Source: JAZMZS01 sp045120955 (GTDB taxonomy: Bacteria; Bacillota; Clostridia; Oscillospirales; CAG-272). From it: a DNA stretch of 31,202 nt. Position numbers and translations under genes: made by a program. The notes beneath the pieces are model-generated. The model saw only the letters and a program-made list of their open reading frames with translations, was not told the DNA's origin and ran no database searches. Shown in pieces: positions 1 through 7,918 of this stretch (positions are counted from its first letter, which is position 1; every line of letters starts with the position of its first letter). The DNA is taken from NCBI GenBank assembly GCA_045120955.1, contig JBGVFH010000047.1, positions 1 to 31,202 on the forward strand, written 5' to 3'.

Positions 1-40
1 GGTATATGATAAAATCAAAATGACGGCGGGCAGTGCCCGC

Positions 41-145
41 ATCCATCCTCCGCCTATTGTATCTTTGATTTTTCTTTAAATCAAATAAGCGGCGGGGCGG
101 AGTTATGAAGGTATCTCGGGCGAAAAAAACAGAGAACGCCCCCGC
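41..145. repeat. small dispersed repeat, copy 1, with fragment of large repeat
   Basis: Positions 51-79 match positions 15709-15737 exactly over 29 nt in the opposite orientation. Similarity continues outside the core: CATCCA-type sequence on one side and GCGGCGGGGCG-type sequence on the other. The core is therefore flanked by C-rich and G-rich ends that can pair with each other, as in a small MITE or REP-like element. It is followed at about 112-124 by GGTATCTCGGGCGA, which recurs inside the large repeats at 150-397, 431-677 and 25858-26018, so a remnant of that family lies here as well. Short ORFs across this region are repeat-derived and have no coding character. Confidence 0.7.
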
Positions 146-149
146 CCGC

Positions 150-397
150 GTCATACTGAGCGAGCGGATGCGAGTCGAACTCCGAGCGAAGCGCAGGAGC
201 GGCACAACGGAGGTTGTGACGGTATCTCGGGCGAAAAGAAAGCGGCGGCGGGTGAGTACGGTGCATTTCCGCACGAGATTCCACTCGGCTGTGCCTCGTG
301 CTTTTGTGGCAAAGCCCCAAAAGTTCGACTGCGCTCAGAATGACCCCTTCGGGGTCCGTGCGGACGTAGTCAAGACTCAGACCGCAGCAACACCCCG
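150..397. repeat. large MITE/REP-like repeat, copy A
   Basis: The unit starts with GTCATACTGAGCG (150-162) and AGTCGAAC (173-180). It contains the inverted pair GCACGAG (271-277) and CTCGTGC (295-301). Positions 319-344 read, on the opposite strand, GTCATTCTGAGCGCAGTCGA, so the two ends form imperfect terminal inverted repeats. A tight hairpin, GACCCC-TTC-GGGGTC, lies at 342-356. Copy B lies about 280 nt downstream, and 264-363 is identical to 544-643 over 100 nt. No transposase is present, so this is a non-autonomous element or structured intergenic repeat. Short ORFs across it are artefacts. Confidence 0.85.
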
Positions 398-430
398 CCC
401 CGTTTTTGAAACACCCCTACCCCCGCCCGC

Positions 431-677
431 GTCATACTGAGGGAGCGGATGCGAGTCGAACTCCAAGCGAAGCGCAGGAGCGGCGGGGTGGAAGTTGTGA
501 CGGTATCTCGGGCGAGAAGAGAGCGGCGGCGGGTGAGTGTGTACATTTCCGCACGAGATTCCACTCGGCTGTGCCTCGTGCTTTTGTGGCAAAGCCCCAA
601 AAGTTCGACTGCGCTCAGAATGACCCCTTCGGGGTCCGTGCGGTTGCAGCTAAGGCACAGAACGTAGCAACATCTGC
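431..677. repeat. large MITE/REP-like repeat, copy B
   Basis: This is a direct repeat of copy A. GTCATACTGAG starts at 431, GCACGAG is at 551 and the GACCCC-TTC-GGGGTC hairpin is at 622-636. The 100 nt 544-643 are identical to 264-363, while the left part has scattered differences, which suggests recent duplication or conversion of the right half. The similarity runs to the base before the stop codon of the minus-strand permease gene at 678, so the repeat abuts or replaced that gene's original 3' flank. Confidence 0.85.
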
Positions 678-1052
678 CTATTTGTTCTTTCTTCGCTGTT
701 TAAATGCCCGCAGCAAAGTGACCGTCCCCGAGATTATCAGCATCACACCGAACAGCGACGAAAGTATTGTCGGGTCTGTTCGGGCGGCGAGGGAACTGCC
801 GAAAAACGACCCTGCCACACCTCCGAGTATAATGGTAAACAATGTTTTTATATCGACCTTTCTGTGCGTGTAGTGCCAAAGAAGAGACGCACCGGCAGAA
901 AAAACGAAAAACACAAGATTTATAGATTGCGCCTCGAGCTGAGGGACGGAGAGGAAAAGCGTCAGATAAATTATAAGCAGTCCCCCGCTTCCGACACCAA
1001 GCCCTGCCAGCACCCCAATCAAAAAGGTTATTATCATCTCAACAGCCTGCAC
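678..1052 (-). CDS. TauE/SafE-family half-size permease (second of pair)
   Basis: A 124-residue hydrophobic protein of the TauE/SafE (anion exporter, formerly DUF81) family, which moves small organosulfur or other anions across the cytoplasmic membrane. The N-terminal segment GLGVGSGGLL is the glycine-rich family motif, followed by two or three further membrane spans and a basic C-terminus (KQRRKNK). A full-length TauE/SafE permease has about 250 residues made of two such halves; this is one half. The GTG start at 1052 is chosen because TGAGGTGA lies six bases upstream; that ribosome site contains the stop codon of the preceding half-permease gene, which implies translational coupling. An internal ATG at 1037 is the alternative. 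It stops with TAG against repeat copy B. The substrate cannot be inferred. Confidence 0.8.
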   Translation of the reverse strand: MQAVEMIITFLIGVLAGLGVGSGGLLIIYLTLFLSVPQLEAQSINLVFFVFSAGASLLWHYTHRKVDIKTLFTIILGGVAGSFFGSSLAARTDPTILSSLFGVMLIISGTVTLLRAFKQRRKNK

Positions 1053-1063
1053 CTTATATCACC

Positions 1064-1465
1064 TCACAGCATTGATATTCCCGAATATATTATCACGGCG
1101 GCAAAAATGACCTTGAGCAGCGTTATGTTAATTCTGCTGAGCAGAGCCGCTCCTACAAGCCCGCCCGTCACCGCTCCGAGGATGTACGGGGAGGCGGCTG
1201 TTATGTCCGCCGATCCGTTGAGAGCATAGAACAGCACCGAGCTGAGCGTAATAAAAAATACCGCTCCGAGCGACAGCGCAAAGACATCCTTTTGCTTTTC
1301 GCTGTCCTTTGCATCAAAAAGAAAGCTCAGAAAAAAGATGAATATTATGCCGCTGCCCGCTCCGAGCAGTCCGTTTACAAATCCGCCTGCGACACCGCAC
1401 AGCAGAACAGCCAAAAATCTGTGAGAACGGCACAGCTGTGCCGCTTTTTCCTTTATTTCGCTCAT
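1064..1465 (-). CDS. TauE/SafE-family half-size permease (first of pair)
   Basis: A 133-residue membrane protein carrying the same glycine-rich TauE/SafE signature near its N-terminus (GGFVNGLLGAGSG), preceded by a short basic cytoplasmic leader and followed by about three hydrophobic spans ending in YSGISML. It is followed after 11 bases by a second half-permease, and the two probably assemble as a heterodimer equivalent to one full-length transporter. The ATG at 1465 is preferred over the in-frame TTG at 1471, because the CGGAG ribosome site is seven bases from the ATG and only one base from the TTG. It lies 52 bases downstream of the fructose bisphosphatase gene on the same strand and may be co-transcribed with it. 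The transported ion is unknown. Confidence 0.8.
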   Translation of the reverse strand: MSEIKEKAAQLCRSHRFLAVLLCGVAGGFVNGLLGAGSGIIFIFFLSFLFDAKDSEKQKDVFALSLGAVFFITLSSVLFYALNGSADITAASPYILGAVTGGLVGAALLSRINITLLKVIFAAVIIYSGISML

Positions 1466-1476
1466 TGGCAAACTCC

Positions 1477-1495
1477 GTTACATTATCTTTGTAAC
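1477..1495. promoter_or_regulatory. short inverted repeat upstream of the permease pair
   Basis: GTTACA (1477-1482) and TGTAAC (490-495 of the same block, i.e. 1490-1495) are perfect 6-base arms separated by 7 bases. The site lies in the 52-base gap between fbp and the first half-permease, just upstream of its ribosome site. It has no T tract, so it is not a terminator. It could be an operator or chance. Confidence 0.25.
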
Positions 1496-1517
1496 TTAAT
1501 TTGCCTCGATATTTGTT

Positions 1518-3500
1518 TTATATACCCGATTCTTTGATATTTCCCGCCTCATATTCGTGAAGAAGCGAAGTGAGGTCTTTTATTTTCTCGCAGATATCTT
1601 TGCCCGTGTCGGTGTCCTTTACTCTTATCTTGTCTGCCGCATGCTCAAAGATGACCGTGTCCGAGATGATGTCGGCATTGTTCTTTATAGCGCTCTCGAC
1701 CCCACGAAAAGGCTCATGCGCCGAGATGCGTATTCCCTCTGCATTGTAGATGAGCGTGTAGCCCGCAATGCCCGTGGCTCCCTGATACGCTCGGCAAAAG
1801 CCGCCGTCGATAACGATGACCCGTCCGTTTGCCTTGACGGGCTCCTCGCCGTGTATGGAGCGCACGGGGATGTGTCCGTTTATGATATGCGAGCCCTCTC
1901 CTCCGAGAGAGAACTCACGCAGGATCTTATCAGCTGTCCCGATGTCGTTCCAGCAGCGGTAATATGCGTTTTTCGGCTCCTCCCACGTTGACTTATCTGC
2001 TACGAACAGCCGCTCAAAGGTGGCAATTTTTTTGCGTGCGCACAGCGGCGAGTCCTTGCCGCACCACAAAAACCACAAAAAGTCCTTGCCGTGCTGTCTT
2101 GCCTCCGTGCCCTCTTTTGAAAAATAGCCCTGCCTTGCCGTGCGGTCGCACCAATCCATGAAGGCTCTGCCGCTCCTTCCCTGTGCACACGGAAAGCTGA
2201 GAAATTCTCCGTCATCGTCAAGCGGTATACATCCGTGGAAAAGCAAATTTCGGTTAAATACCGTGTACATCTCACCCTTCTCAAAGAGAAAGCGTGCGTG
2301 TCTTTGCAGTTTTTCGCTTCGCATAAAGGCGTTTTTGAGGTATTTCATGACCTCTGCCTCCATGTCGGTGAGCTTGTATGGGTCGGACTCGTCCACAGTC
2401 GGAAAATCCGAGTCACGCAGAGCATATTCCTTTCCGTCGATGCGTACCGTTGCGTGCGTGCGGTCGATCTTGTCGAGCAGCAGGCGGTCATTCATGTTAA
2501 AGTCGGGGTTGCGCAGTATCGTCTGCCCCTCAAGCTTGAACTGTATGACGCTTATCGCCTTGTGCATACGGGCGATGAGGATGTCGTCGTCAGAGCTGAG
2601 AAAGTCACCGCCCGAGCTTCCCTTGGGCATATAGTTTGACACGTCCGACTGTGAGTAGACATCGCTTGCGAACAGCGAAAGAGGCCGCAGAGAAATGCCG
2701 TAGCCTATCTCGACCACATCGAGGTTTTTATATGTTATCGAGTTGTTGAGCACGGTGGCAATACACGTCCTTGAGCCTGCCGCCGCTCCCATCCACAAAA
2801 CGTCATGATTTCCCCATTGAATGTCAAGCGAGCTTTCCTTCATCAGCTGCTCAACGATGATGTCCGCTCTCGCCCCTCTGTCAAAGATGTCACCGACGAT
2901 GTGCAAATGGTCGATAACGAGGCTCTTGATCGCCGAGCACACGGCAATGATAAACTGCTGAGCCGAGCCTATTTCAATGATGGTTTTTATGATATTGTCG
3001 TAATATTGCTCCTTGTTGAGCACGTCATAGTCGTTGTTGAGCAGCTCGTCGATGATGTAGTCATACCCGTGCGCCGTTTTTGCGAGATGCTTTCTTACCT
3101 TTGAGCGGGTGTATTTACTGCTGACAAGACGGCAGATGTCGAGCAAACGCACAAGCGTTATCTTGTACCACTCGTTGGGGTCGCTTATCGTAGGGATCAG
3201 CTCATCGAGCTTTTCCTCGGGATAGTATATGAGCGTTGCCAGCTCCGCTCTCTCTCTTGCCGTTACCGTTTTTTCAAAGAGCAGGTCCACCTTACGTCTG
3301 ATGACACCCGAGGCGTTTCGTCTGATATGTAAAAAAGCCTCATGCTCGCCGTGTATATCACTCATAAAATGCACTGTGCCCTTCGGCAGATTGAGGATGG
3401 CGCTGAGGTTGATTATCTCGCCGCATACCGCATCTCTGTTAGGATAAGATTTGGCAAGCTCGTATAAATATTTGTTTTCGGTCACAGACCCTGTTTTCAT
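1518..3500 (-). CDS. fbp: fructose-1,6-bisphosphatase, class III
   Basis: A 660-residue cytoplasmic gluconeogenic enzyme that hydrolyses fructose-1,6-bisphosphate to fructose-6-phosphate. It belongs to the Firmicutes-type class III FBPase family (FBPase_2), which is unrelated to class I enzymes and has a metallophosphatase fold. The metal-binding blocks are visible in order: SDIHGEHEAF (Asp48, His50), VGDIFDRGAR, WGNHDVLWMG and a C-terminal NGHIPV. The length is typical of the family (about 640-670). It starts with ATG after a GGGGGA ribosome site. It is transcribed away from ftsK and is followed closely by the two TauE/SafE half-permeases, probably in one transcript. Nothing in the sequence looks damaged. 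Confidence 0.95.
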   Translation of the reverse strand: MKTGSVTENKYLYELAKSYPNRDAVCGEIINLSAILNLPKGTVHFMSDIHGEHEAFLHIRRNASGVIRRKVDLLFEKTVTARERAELATLIYYPEEKLDELIPTISDPNEWYKITLVRLLDICRLVSSKYTRSKVRKHLAKTAHGYDYIIDELLNNDYDVLNKEQYYDNIIKTIIEIGSAQQFIIAVCSAIKSLVIDHLHIVGDIFDRGARADIIVEQLMKESSLDIQWGNHDVLWMGAAAGSRTCIATVLNNSITYKNLDVVEIGYGISLRPLSLFASDVYSQSDVSNYMPKGSSGGDFLSSDDDILIARMHKAISVIQFKLEGQTILRNPDFNMNDRLLLDKIDRTHATVRIDGKEYALRDSDFPTVDESDPYKLTDMEAEVMKYLKNAFMRSEKLQRHARFLFEKGEMYTVFNRNLLFHGCIPLDDDGEFLSFPCAQGRSGRAFMDWCDRTARQGYFSKEGTEARQHGKDFLWFLWCGKDSPLCARKKIATFERLFVADKSTWEEPKNAYYRCWNDIGTADKILREFSLGGEGSHIINGHIPVRSIHGEEPVKANGRVIVIDGGFCRAYQGATGIAGYTLIYNAEGIRISAHEPFRGVESAIKNNADIISDTVIFEHAADKIRVKDTDTGKDICEKIKDLTSLLHEYEAGNIKESGI

Positions 3501-3537
3501 AAATATCCCCCTGTTAAAAATTCTCTCTGATAAGTTT

Positions 3538-3566
3538 ATTGTAACATATCAAAATGTAAAAGTCCA
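3538..3566 (-). promoter_or_regulatory. candidate sigma-A promoter for fbp
   Basis: Read on the minus strand, TGGACT (3566-3561) and TACAAT (3543-3538) are separated by exactly 17 bases and lie about 40 bases upstream of the fbp start. The -10 hexamer is good and the -35 is weak. The rest of the 289-base divergent region is AT-rich and otherwise featureless apart from the ftsK promoter candidate. Confidence 0.35.
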
Positions 3567-3685
3567 TGCCGACGGCAAAATCCTTTGCGCCGATGGTAAA
3601 TATTAAAAATTTTTTTATCATCTTCGGCTTTTTCTCGTATACCTCTTGCAGGTAAAAGGCAAATAAAACATTCATAAAAAAATCA

Positions 3686-3714
3686 TTGTAATTTTTTGAG
3701 TAATATGATATTAT
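3686..3714 (+). promoter_or_regulatory. candidate sigma-A promoter for ftsK
   Basis: TTGTAA (3686-3691) and TATTAT (3709-3714) are separated by 17 bases, about 75 bases upstream of the TTG start at 3790, in an AT-rich divergent intergenic region. Confidence 0.45.
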
Positions 3715-3789
3715 AACTATGTATCGGTATTTTCTGCCGAGAAGATACAATTAACAAAAATCACAACCTTTACCGAAAGGACAGATAAA

Positions 3790-6627
3790 TTGGCAACTCA
3801 AAAAAAATCAACTCGATCTGCTGCAAAAAGCAGCGGCAAAAGTACAGACACTAAGGCACGGGGAAAAAGCACCGCCCCGACAAATAAAAAACAGCCGCCT
3901 AAGAGTATGGCGGCACCCGTTGAAAGGAAAAAACGCAATCCCGACAGTATGCTGCACCAGCTCATACCGTGCGTATTTGTGGTGCTTGCGGTAGTATTTT
4001 GCGTTTTTCTTTCCGTTTCATCAAATGAGGCGGCGGGAGCGGTCGGGGGCTTTTTGCGTAAGTGCGCATACGGGCTTTTCGGCTGGGGCGCATGGCTCAT
4101 TCCCGCATTTTTTGTAATATATGCGCTTATGTGGAAGAAGGCAGTGAGTGAGGACAACCTCCGCTCAATGTTTGGTTTTTCGTTTTCTTCCATTATTATA
4201 ATATCCGCACTTCTGCACGCAATAGTGACAAAGGATACAGCTATTATATTCAATCCCGTTACCTTGTTTTGCGGGGTTGACGGGAAGGTCACGGTCGGCG
4301 GCGCTGTGGGTGGATTTATAGCAAATGTGCTCATGCAGTCGATACAGAAGACAGCAACGTATATACTGCTGGTGTTTGCGGCGCTGATACTGCTTATGTT
4401 TACGCTCGGACTCACTCCTCGCACGATAATGCTATATATCAGATACAGACACGCAATATCAAGAGAAAGAGCCGAGCAGAGAGCGCAGGAGCGTGAGCTT
4501 GAATACCAGAGGCGTGAGGCTGAGTATGAGGGCTACAGCAAATACGGCTTAAAGCAGGACAAGCAGGACAAGCAAGAGGAGCTGACAGAGCACAGCCGCC
4601 CTGAGAAAAAAGCGAAAAAGCCCAAAAAAGCAAGAGGAACACTGCTGCCCGAGGAGGAGATGCCCGACGGCATAGACAGCTATGCAGCACAGGAGAGCGA
4701 GTTGCCTGAGAGCGGTGCTGACGGTGATATCGACGTAAATATGTTTGATGCAAATTCCGCCGCACCCTTTGCTGAGACGCAGAGCGTTGCCGCAGATGAG
4801 GTTCAGGCACACAGCACGCTTGACCCGATACTTGAGGATGTATCCGACCATGACCCGATAGACGATATAGATCTGCGCCGTATACTTATTCCGCCCGAGC
4901 AGGCTGATGTACTGCCCGAGCTTACGGTAGATGACGAAAATGACAGCGGGGTAATTTGCAGAATGCCCGTCACATCAGAGCTTGATGCTTACGGCGACGG
5001 CGATGAGGCTCGGAGCGTTTCACTTGATGACGGCGAGCTGCCGGAGGCGCTTGAGGCGAGCACGGAGGAGCTGTCTTCCCCGATCGAAATGACAGAGCCC
5101 GAGCTTGAGAGCGAGCCTGTGGTGTGCAAAAAGATATACCGTTTCCCGCCGCTTTCTCTTCTTGCAAAGTCGGCACCGCAAAACGATGCGGGCGCACAGG
5201 AGGAGCTGTCGCAAAACGCAAAGAAGCTCGTTGACACTCTTTTGTCCTTTAAGGTAAAGACAAAGATACTGAGCGTATCGAGAGGCCCTACGATAACGAG
5301 ATATGAGCTGTCCCCCGAGGCGGGTACACGTGTCCGCTCTATTGCAAACCTTGTTGATGATATAGCGCTCAATCTTGCCACGAGCGGCGTCAGAATAGAA
5401 GCACCCATCCCCGGCAAAAGCGCTGTCGGAATAGAGGTGCCGAACAAGACCGTATCGACGGTACGCCTGCGTGAGCTGATAGATGCGCCCGCATTTAAAA
5501 ATGCGGAGAGCAAGATCAACGTCGCACTCGGCGTGGACGTAGCGGGAACGCCCGTTTACTGTAATCTTGCGAAAATGCCGCATATGCTTATTGCCGGAGC
5601 AACCGGTATGGGTAAGTCGGTATGTATAAACTCGATAATATCAAGTATTCTCTACAAGGCATCCCCCGATGAGGTAAAGCTTATCCTCGTTGACCCGAAA
5701 AAGGTTGAATTTAACATCTACAACGGACTGCCGCATCTGCTCGTGCCTGTTGTGAGCGACCCGCAAAAAGCGGCAGGCTCGCTTAACTGGGCGGTAGGAG
5801 AGATGGAGAGACGCTTCTCACTCATTGACGAGGTAGGCACCAGAGACATCGGCGGCTACAACGAAATAGCAAAGGGCGACCCCGACCGTGAGCCGATGCC
5901 GTATGTCGTTATTATCATCGACGAGCTGGCGGATCTTATGATGACGGCGCCTGATGCAGTTGAGACTTCTATCTGCCGTCTTGCGCAAAAGGCGAGAGCC
6001 GCAGGTATGCATCTTGTTATCGGTACACAGCGACCCTCGGTTGACGTCATTACGGGTCTTATAAAGGCAAACATCCCCTCCCGTATTGCGTTTACGGTTG
6101 CGTCTCAGGTAGACTCAAAGACCATTATAGACATCGGAGGAGCGGAAAAGCTCATCGGACGAGGAGATATGCTGTACGCTCCTGTCGGCTTTATGAAGCC
6201 GCTGCGTGTGCAGGGAGCATTCGTCTCGGATGAGGAGGTCAGAGCCGTGACGGAGTTTATCCGTTCGGACAGCGGCTCGACCGAATACGACTCGGATATC
6301 ATCTACAGCATCGAGCGTGAGGCTGAGCGCTGTACACAAAAGGGCAAGGGCGGCTCGGCTGACTTTGGCTCTGAGGATGATGACGAGCTGCGTGAAAATG
6401 TTGACCCGAAATTCAGAGAAGCGCTCGAGATCGCCGTCAACAGCGGTAAGATATCGACCTCACTTTTGCAAAGGCATCTTTCCATAGGCTACGGCAGAGC
6501 GGCAAAGATAATTGACCGTATGCAGGCGCTCGGCTACGTCAGCCCCCCCGACGGAACAAAGCCCCGTGACGTTCTTATAACAAAGCAGATGTATATGGAG
6601 ATGGTCGTCAATAACGAGAATATATGA
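3790..6627 (+). CDS. ftsK: DNA translocase FtsK/SpoIIIE
   Basis: A 945-residue membrane-anchored DNA pump that moves chromosomal DNA through the closing division or sporulation septum. Seen in order: a Lys/Ser/Ala-rich cytoplasmic leader; about four membrane spans between residues 55 and 220; a long acidic, low-complexity linker (about 230-480); the alpha domain; a RecA-like motor with Walker A GATGMGKS near residue 603 and Walker B VVIIIDELAD near 704; and a C-terminal gamma winged helix (about 880-940, ISTSLLQRHLSIGYGRAAKIID). The start is TTG at 3790, with AAAGGA eight bases upstream. The linker is unusually rich in Glu and Asp. Sequence alone does not separate FtsK from SpoIIIE usage; in Clostridia one such protein often serves both roles. 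It heads a long plus-strand gene run. Confidence 0.95.
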   Translation: MATQKKSTRSAAKSSGKSTDTKARGKSTAPTNKKQPPKSMAAPVERKKRNPDSMLHQLIPCVFVVLAVVFCVFLSVSSNEAAGAVGGFLRKCAYGLFGWGAWLIPAFFVIYALMWKKAVSEDNLRSMFGFSFSSIIIISALLHAIVTKDTAIIFNPVTLFCGVDGKVTVGGAVGGFIANVLMQSIQKTATYILLVFAALILLMFTLGLTPRTIMLYIRYRHAISRERAEQRAQERELEYQRREAEYEGYSKYGLKQDKQDKQEELTEHSRPEKKAKKPKKARGTLLPEEEMPDGIDSYAAQESELPESGADGDIDVNMFDANSAAPFAETQSVAADEVQAHSTLDPILEDVSDHDPIDDIDLRRILIPPEQADVLPELTVDDENDSGVICRMPVTSELDAYGDGDEARSVSLDDGELPEALEASTEELSSPIEMTEPELESEPVVCKKIYRFPPLSLLAKSAPQNDAGAQEELSQNAKKLVDTLLSFKVKTKILSVSRGPTITRYELSPEAGTRVRSIANLVDDIALNLATSGVRIEAPIPGKSAVGIEVPNKTVSTVRLRELIDAPAFKNAESKINVALGVDVAGTPVYCNLAKMPHMLIAGATGMGKSVCINSIISSILYKASPDEVKLILVDPKKVEFNIYNGLPHLLVPVVSDPQKAAGSLNWAVGEMERRFSLIDEVGTRDIGGYNEIAKGDPDREPMPYVVIIIDELADLMMTAPDAVETSICRLAQKARAAGMHLVIGTQRPSVDVITGLIKANIPSRIAFTVASQVDSKTIIDIGGAEKLIGRGDMLYAPVGFMKPLRVQGAFVSDEEVRAVTEFIRSDSGSTEYDSDIIYSIEREAERCTQKGKGGSADFGSEDDDELRENVDPKFREALEIAVNSGKISTSLLQRHLSIGYGRAAKIIDRMQALGYVSPPDGTKPRDVLITKQMYMEMVVNNENI

Positions 6628-6636
6628 GCAACCAAT

Positions 6637-6674
6637 GAATTGCGGCTGCGGTGCAAGAATTGCGACTGCGGTGC
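6637..6674. repeat. two-copy 20-base tandem repeat
   Basis: GAATTGCGGCTGCGGTGC (6637-6654) is followed at a 20-base period by GAATTGCGACTGCGGTGC (6657-6674), with one mismatch. It lies in the 87-base gap between ftsK and rlmD and has no obvious hairpin or terminator character. Confidence 0.7.
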
Positions 6675-6714
6675 CGGCTATCGGTTTATAACAACATCAA
6701 AGAGCGGATAAGAT

Positions 6715-7878
6715 ATGAAACTTGATAACAAAACCGTTAACAGCTGTCCGCACGCAAAAAAGTGCAGCGGCTGTCAACTGCAAAACCTGTCATACGCACA
6801 ACAGCTCAGACTCAAGCAGGCAAAGCTGGTCGGGCTTTTAGGGCGGTTTTGCCATGTAAACGAAATAATAAAAATGAAGGAGCCGCTTCACTACAGAGGC
6901 AAGGTGCAGGCGGCATTCGGCGCAAAAAACGGAAGAGTCATCTCGGGTGTATACCAGTCGGCATCTCAGAGGATAGTCGAGGTCGATTCGTGTATGCTTG
7001 ACGATCAAACGGCGGATGCGATAGCCGTGACCGTGCGAAAGCTCTGCCCGAATTTTAAGATACGCCCGTACGACCTTCGCACGGGCAGAGGGTATCTGCG
7101 TCATGTGCTGATACGCAGAGGATTTTTCAGCGGCGAGGTCATGGTCGTGCTTGTTACGGCAGAAGGGGAATTTCCCCGCTCCCGCCCGTTTGTAAATGAG
7201 CTTGTGCGACGACACCCTGAGATCACGACCGTGGTGCACAACATAAACGATACAGACACGGCGCTTATGCTCGGCGCACACAGCGAGGTACTCTACGGTG
7301 ACGGATATATCACGGACAAGCTGTGCGGACTTCGGTTCCGCATAAGTCCGAAGTCCTTTTATCAGGTAAACCCCGTACAAGCTCAGCTCTTGTATGAAAA
7401 AGCAAAGGAGTATGCCGCACTCACGGGAAAAGAGAGACTGATAGATGCGTACTGCGGAACGGGAACGATCGGTCTTATAATGAGCGACGCTGCAAAAGAG
7501 GTCATCGGTGTCGAGGCAAACCGAGACGCAGTTGAGGATGCGAAGGCGAACGCAGAATATAACGGCATCAAAAATGCCCGTTTTATTGCCGCTGATGCAG
7601 GGGAGCTTATGAGTGAGATAGCACAGTCGGGAGAGCACGTCGACGTTGTTGTTACCGATCCTCCCCGTGCGGGCTGCAGCCGCCGCTTCTTGCAAAGTCT
7701 CATCACCCTTGCCCCCGACCGCATGGTTTATGTCTCCTGCAACCCCGAAACGCTCGCCCGTGACCTTTACACTCTTCGCCGTGGCGGCTATAGGATAAAA
7801 AAGATACAGCCGGTGGATATGTTTCCGTATACGAACCATGTGGAGACGGTATGCCTTCTGGAGCAAAAAGAGCGGTAA
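6715..7878 (+). CDS. rlmD: 23S rRNA (uracil-C5)-methyltransferase, RlmD/RlmCD type
   Basis: A 387-residue SAM-dependent enzyme that makes 5-methyluridine in 23S rRNA. The N-terminus carries the [4Fe-4S] ligands Cys11, Cys17 and Cys20 (CPHAKKCSGC) and a fourth at Cys93. The SAM fold contains DAYCGTGTIGL (about 244-254) and VTDPPRAGC (about 313-321). The nucleophile is Cys342 in VSCNPETLARD, and the general base is Glu377 in NHVETV. It is shorter than the usual 430-460 residues because it begins at the iron-sulfur motif and lacks the N-terminal TRAM RNA-binding domain of E. coli RumA. Whether it modifies one or two positions (as Bacillus RlmCD does) cannot be told. It overlaps no neighbour and lies 87 bases after ftsK. 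Confidence 0.93.
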   Translation: MKLDNKTVNSCPHAKKCSGCQLQNLSYAQQLRLKQAKLVGLLGRFCHVNEIIKMKEPLHYRGKVQAAFGAKNGRVISGVYQSASQRIVEVDSCMLDDQTADAIAVTVRKLCPNFKIRPYDLRTGRGYLRHVLIRRGFFSGEVMVVLVTAEGEFPRSRPFVNELVRRHPEITTVVHNINDTDTALMLGAHSEVLYGDGYITDKLCGLRFRISPKSFYQVNPVQAQLLYEKAKEYAALTGKERLIDAYCGTGTIGLIMSDAAKEVIGVEANRDAVEDAKANAEYNGIKNARFIAADAGELMSEIAQSGEHVDVVVTDPPRAGCSRRFLQSLITLAPDRMVYVSCNPETLARDLYTLRRGGYRIKKIQPVDMFPYTNHVETVCLLEQKER

Positions 7879-7918
7879 ATCAAGGGAAATTTGGGATTTT
7901 AAGGATAGGAGCTTTGTA

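Noticed and set aside
150..677. CRISPR array
   Set aside because: There are only two long direct repeats with a roughly 30-base gap and no short regularly spaced units; no cas genes.
81..873. Several overlapping ORFs on both strands in the first 900 bases (for example 105-440, 370-600, 406-873)
   Set aside because: They are repeat-derived: the same peptide segments recur wherever the large repeat occurs (copies A, B and C), they have no ribosome sites, and one runs through the antisense of a real permease gene.
3514..3750. 78-residue minus-strand ORF between fbp and ftsK
   Set aside because: It is AT-rich intergenic translation covering both candidate promoters, with no ribosome site.
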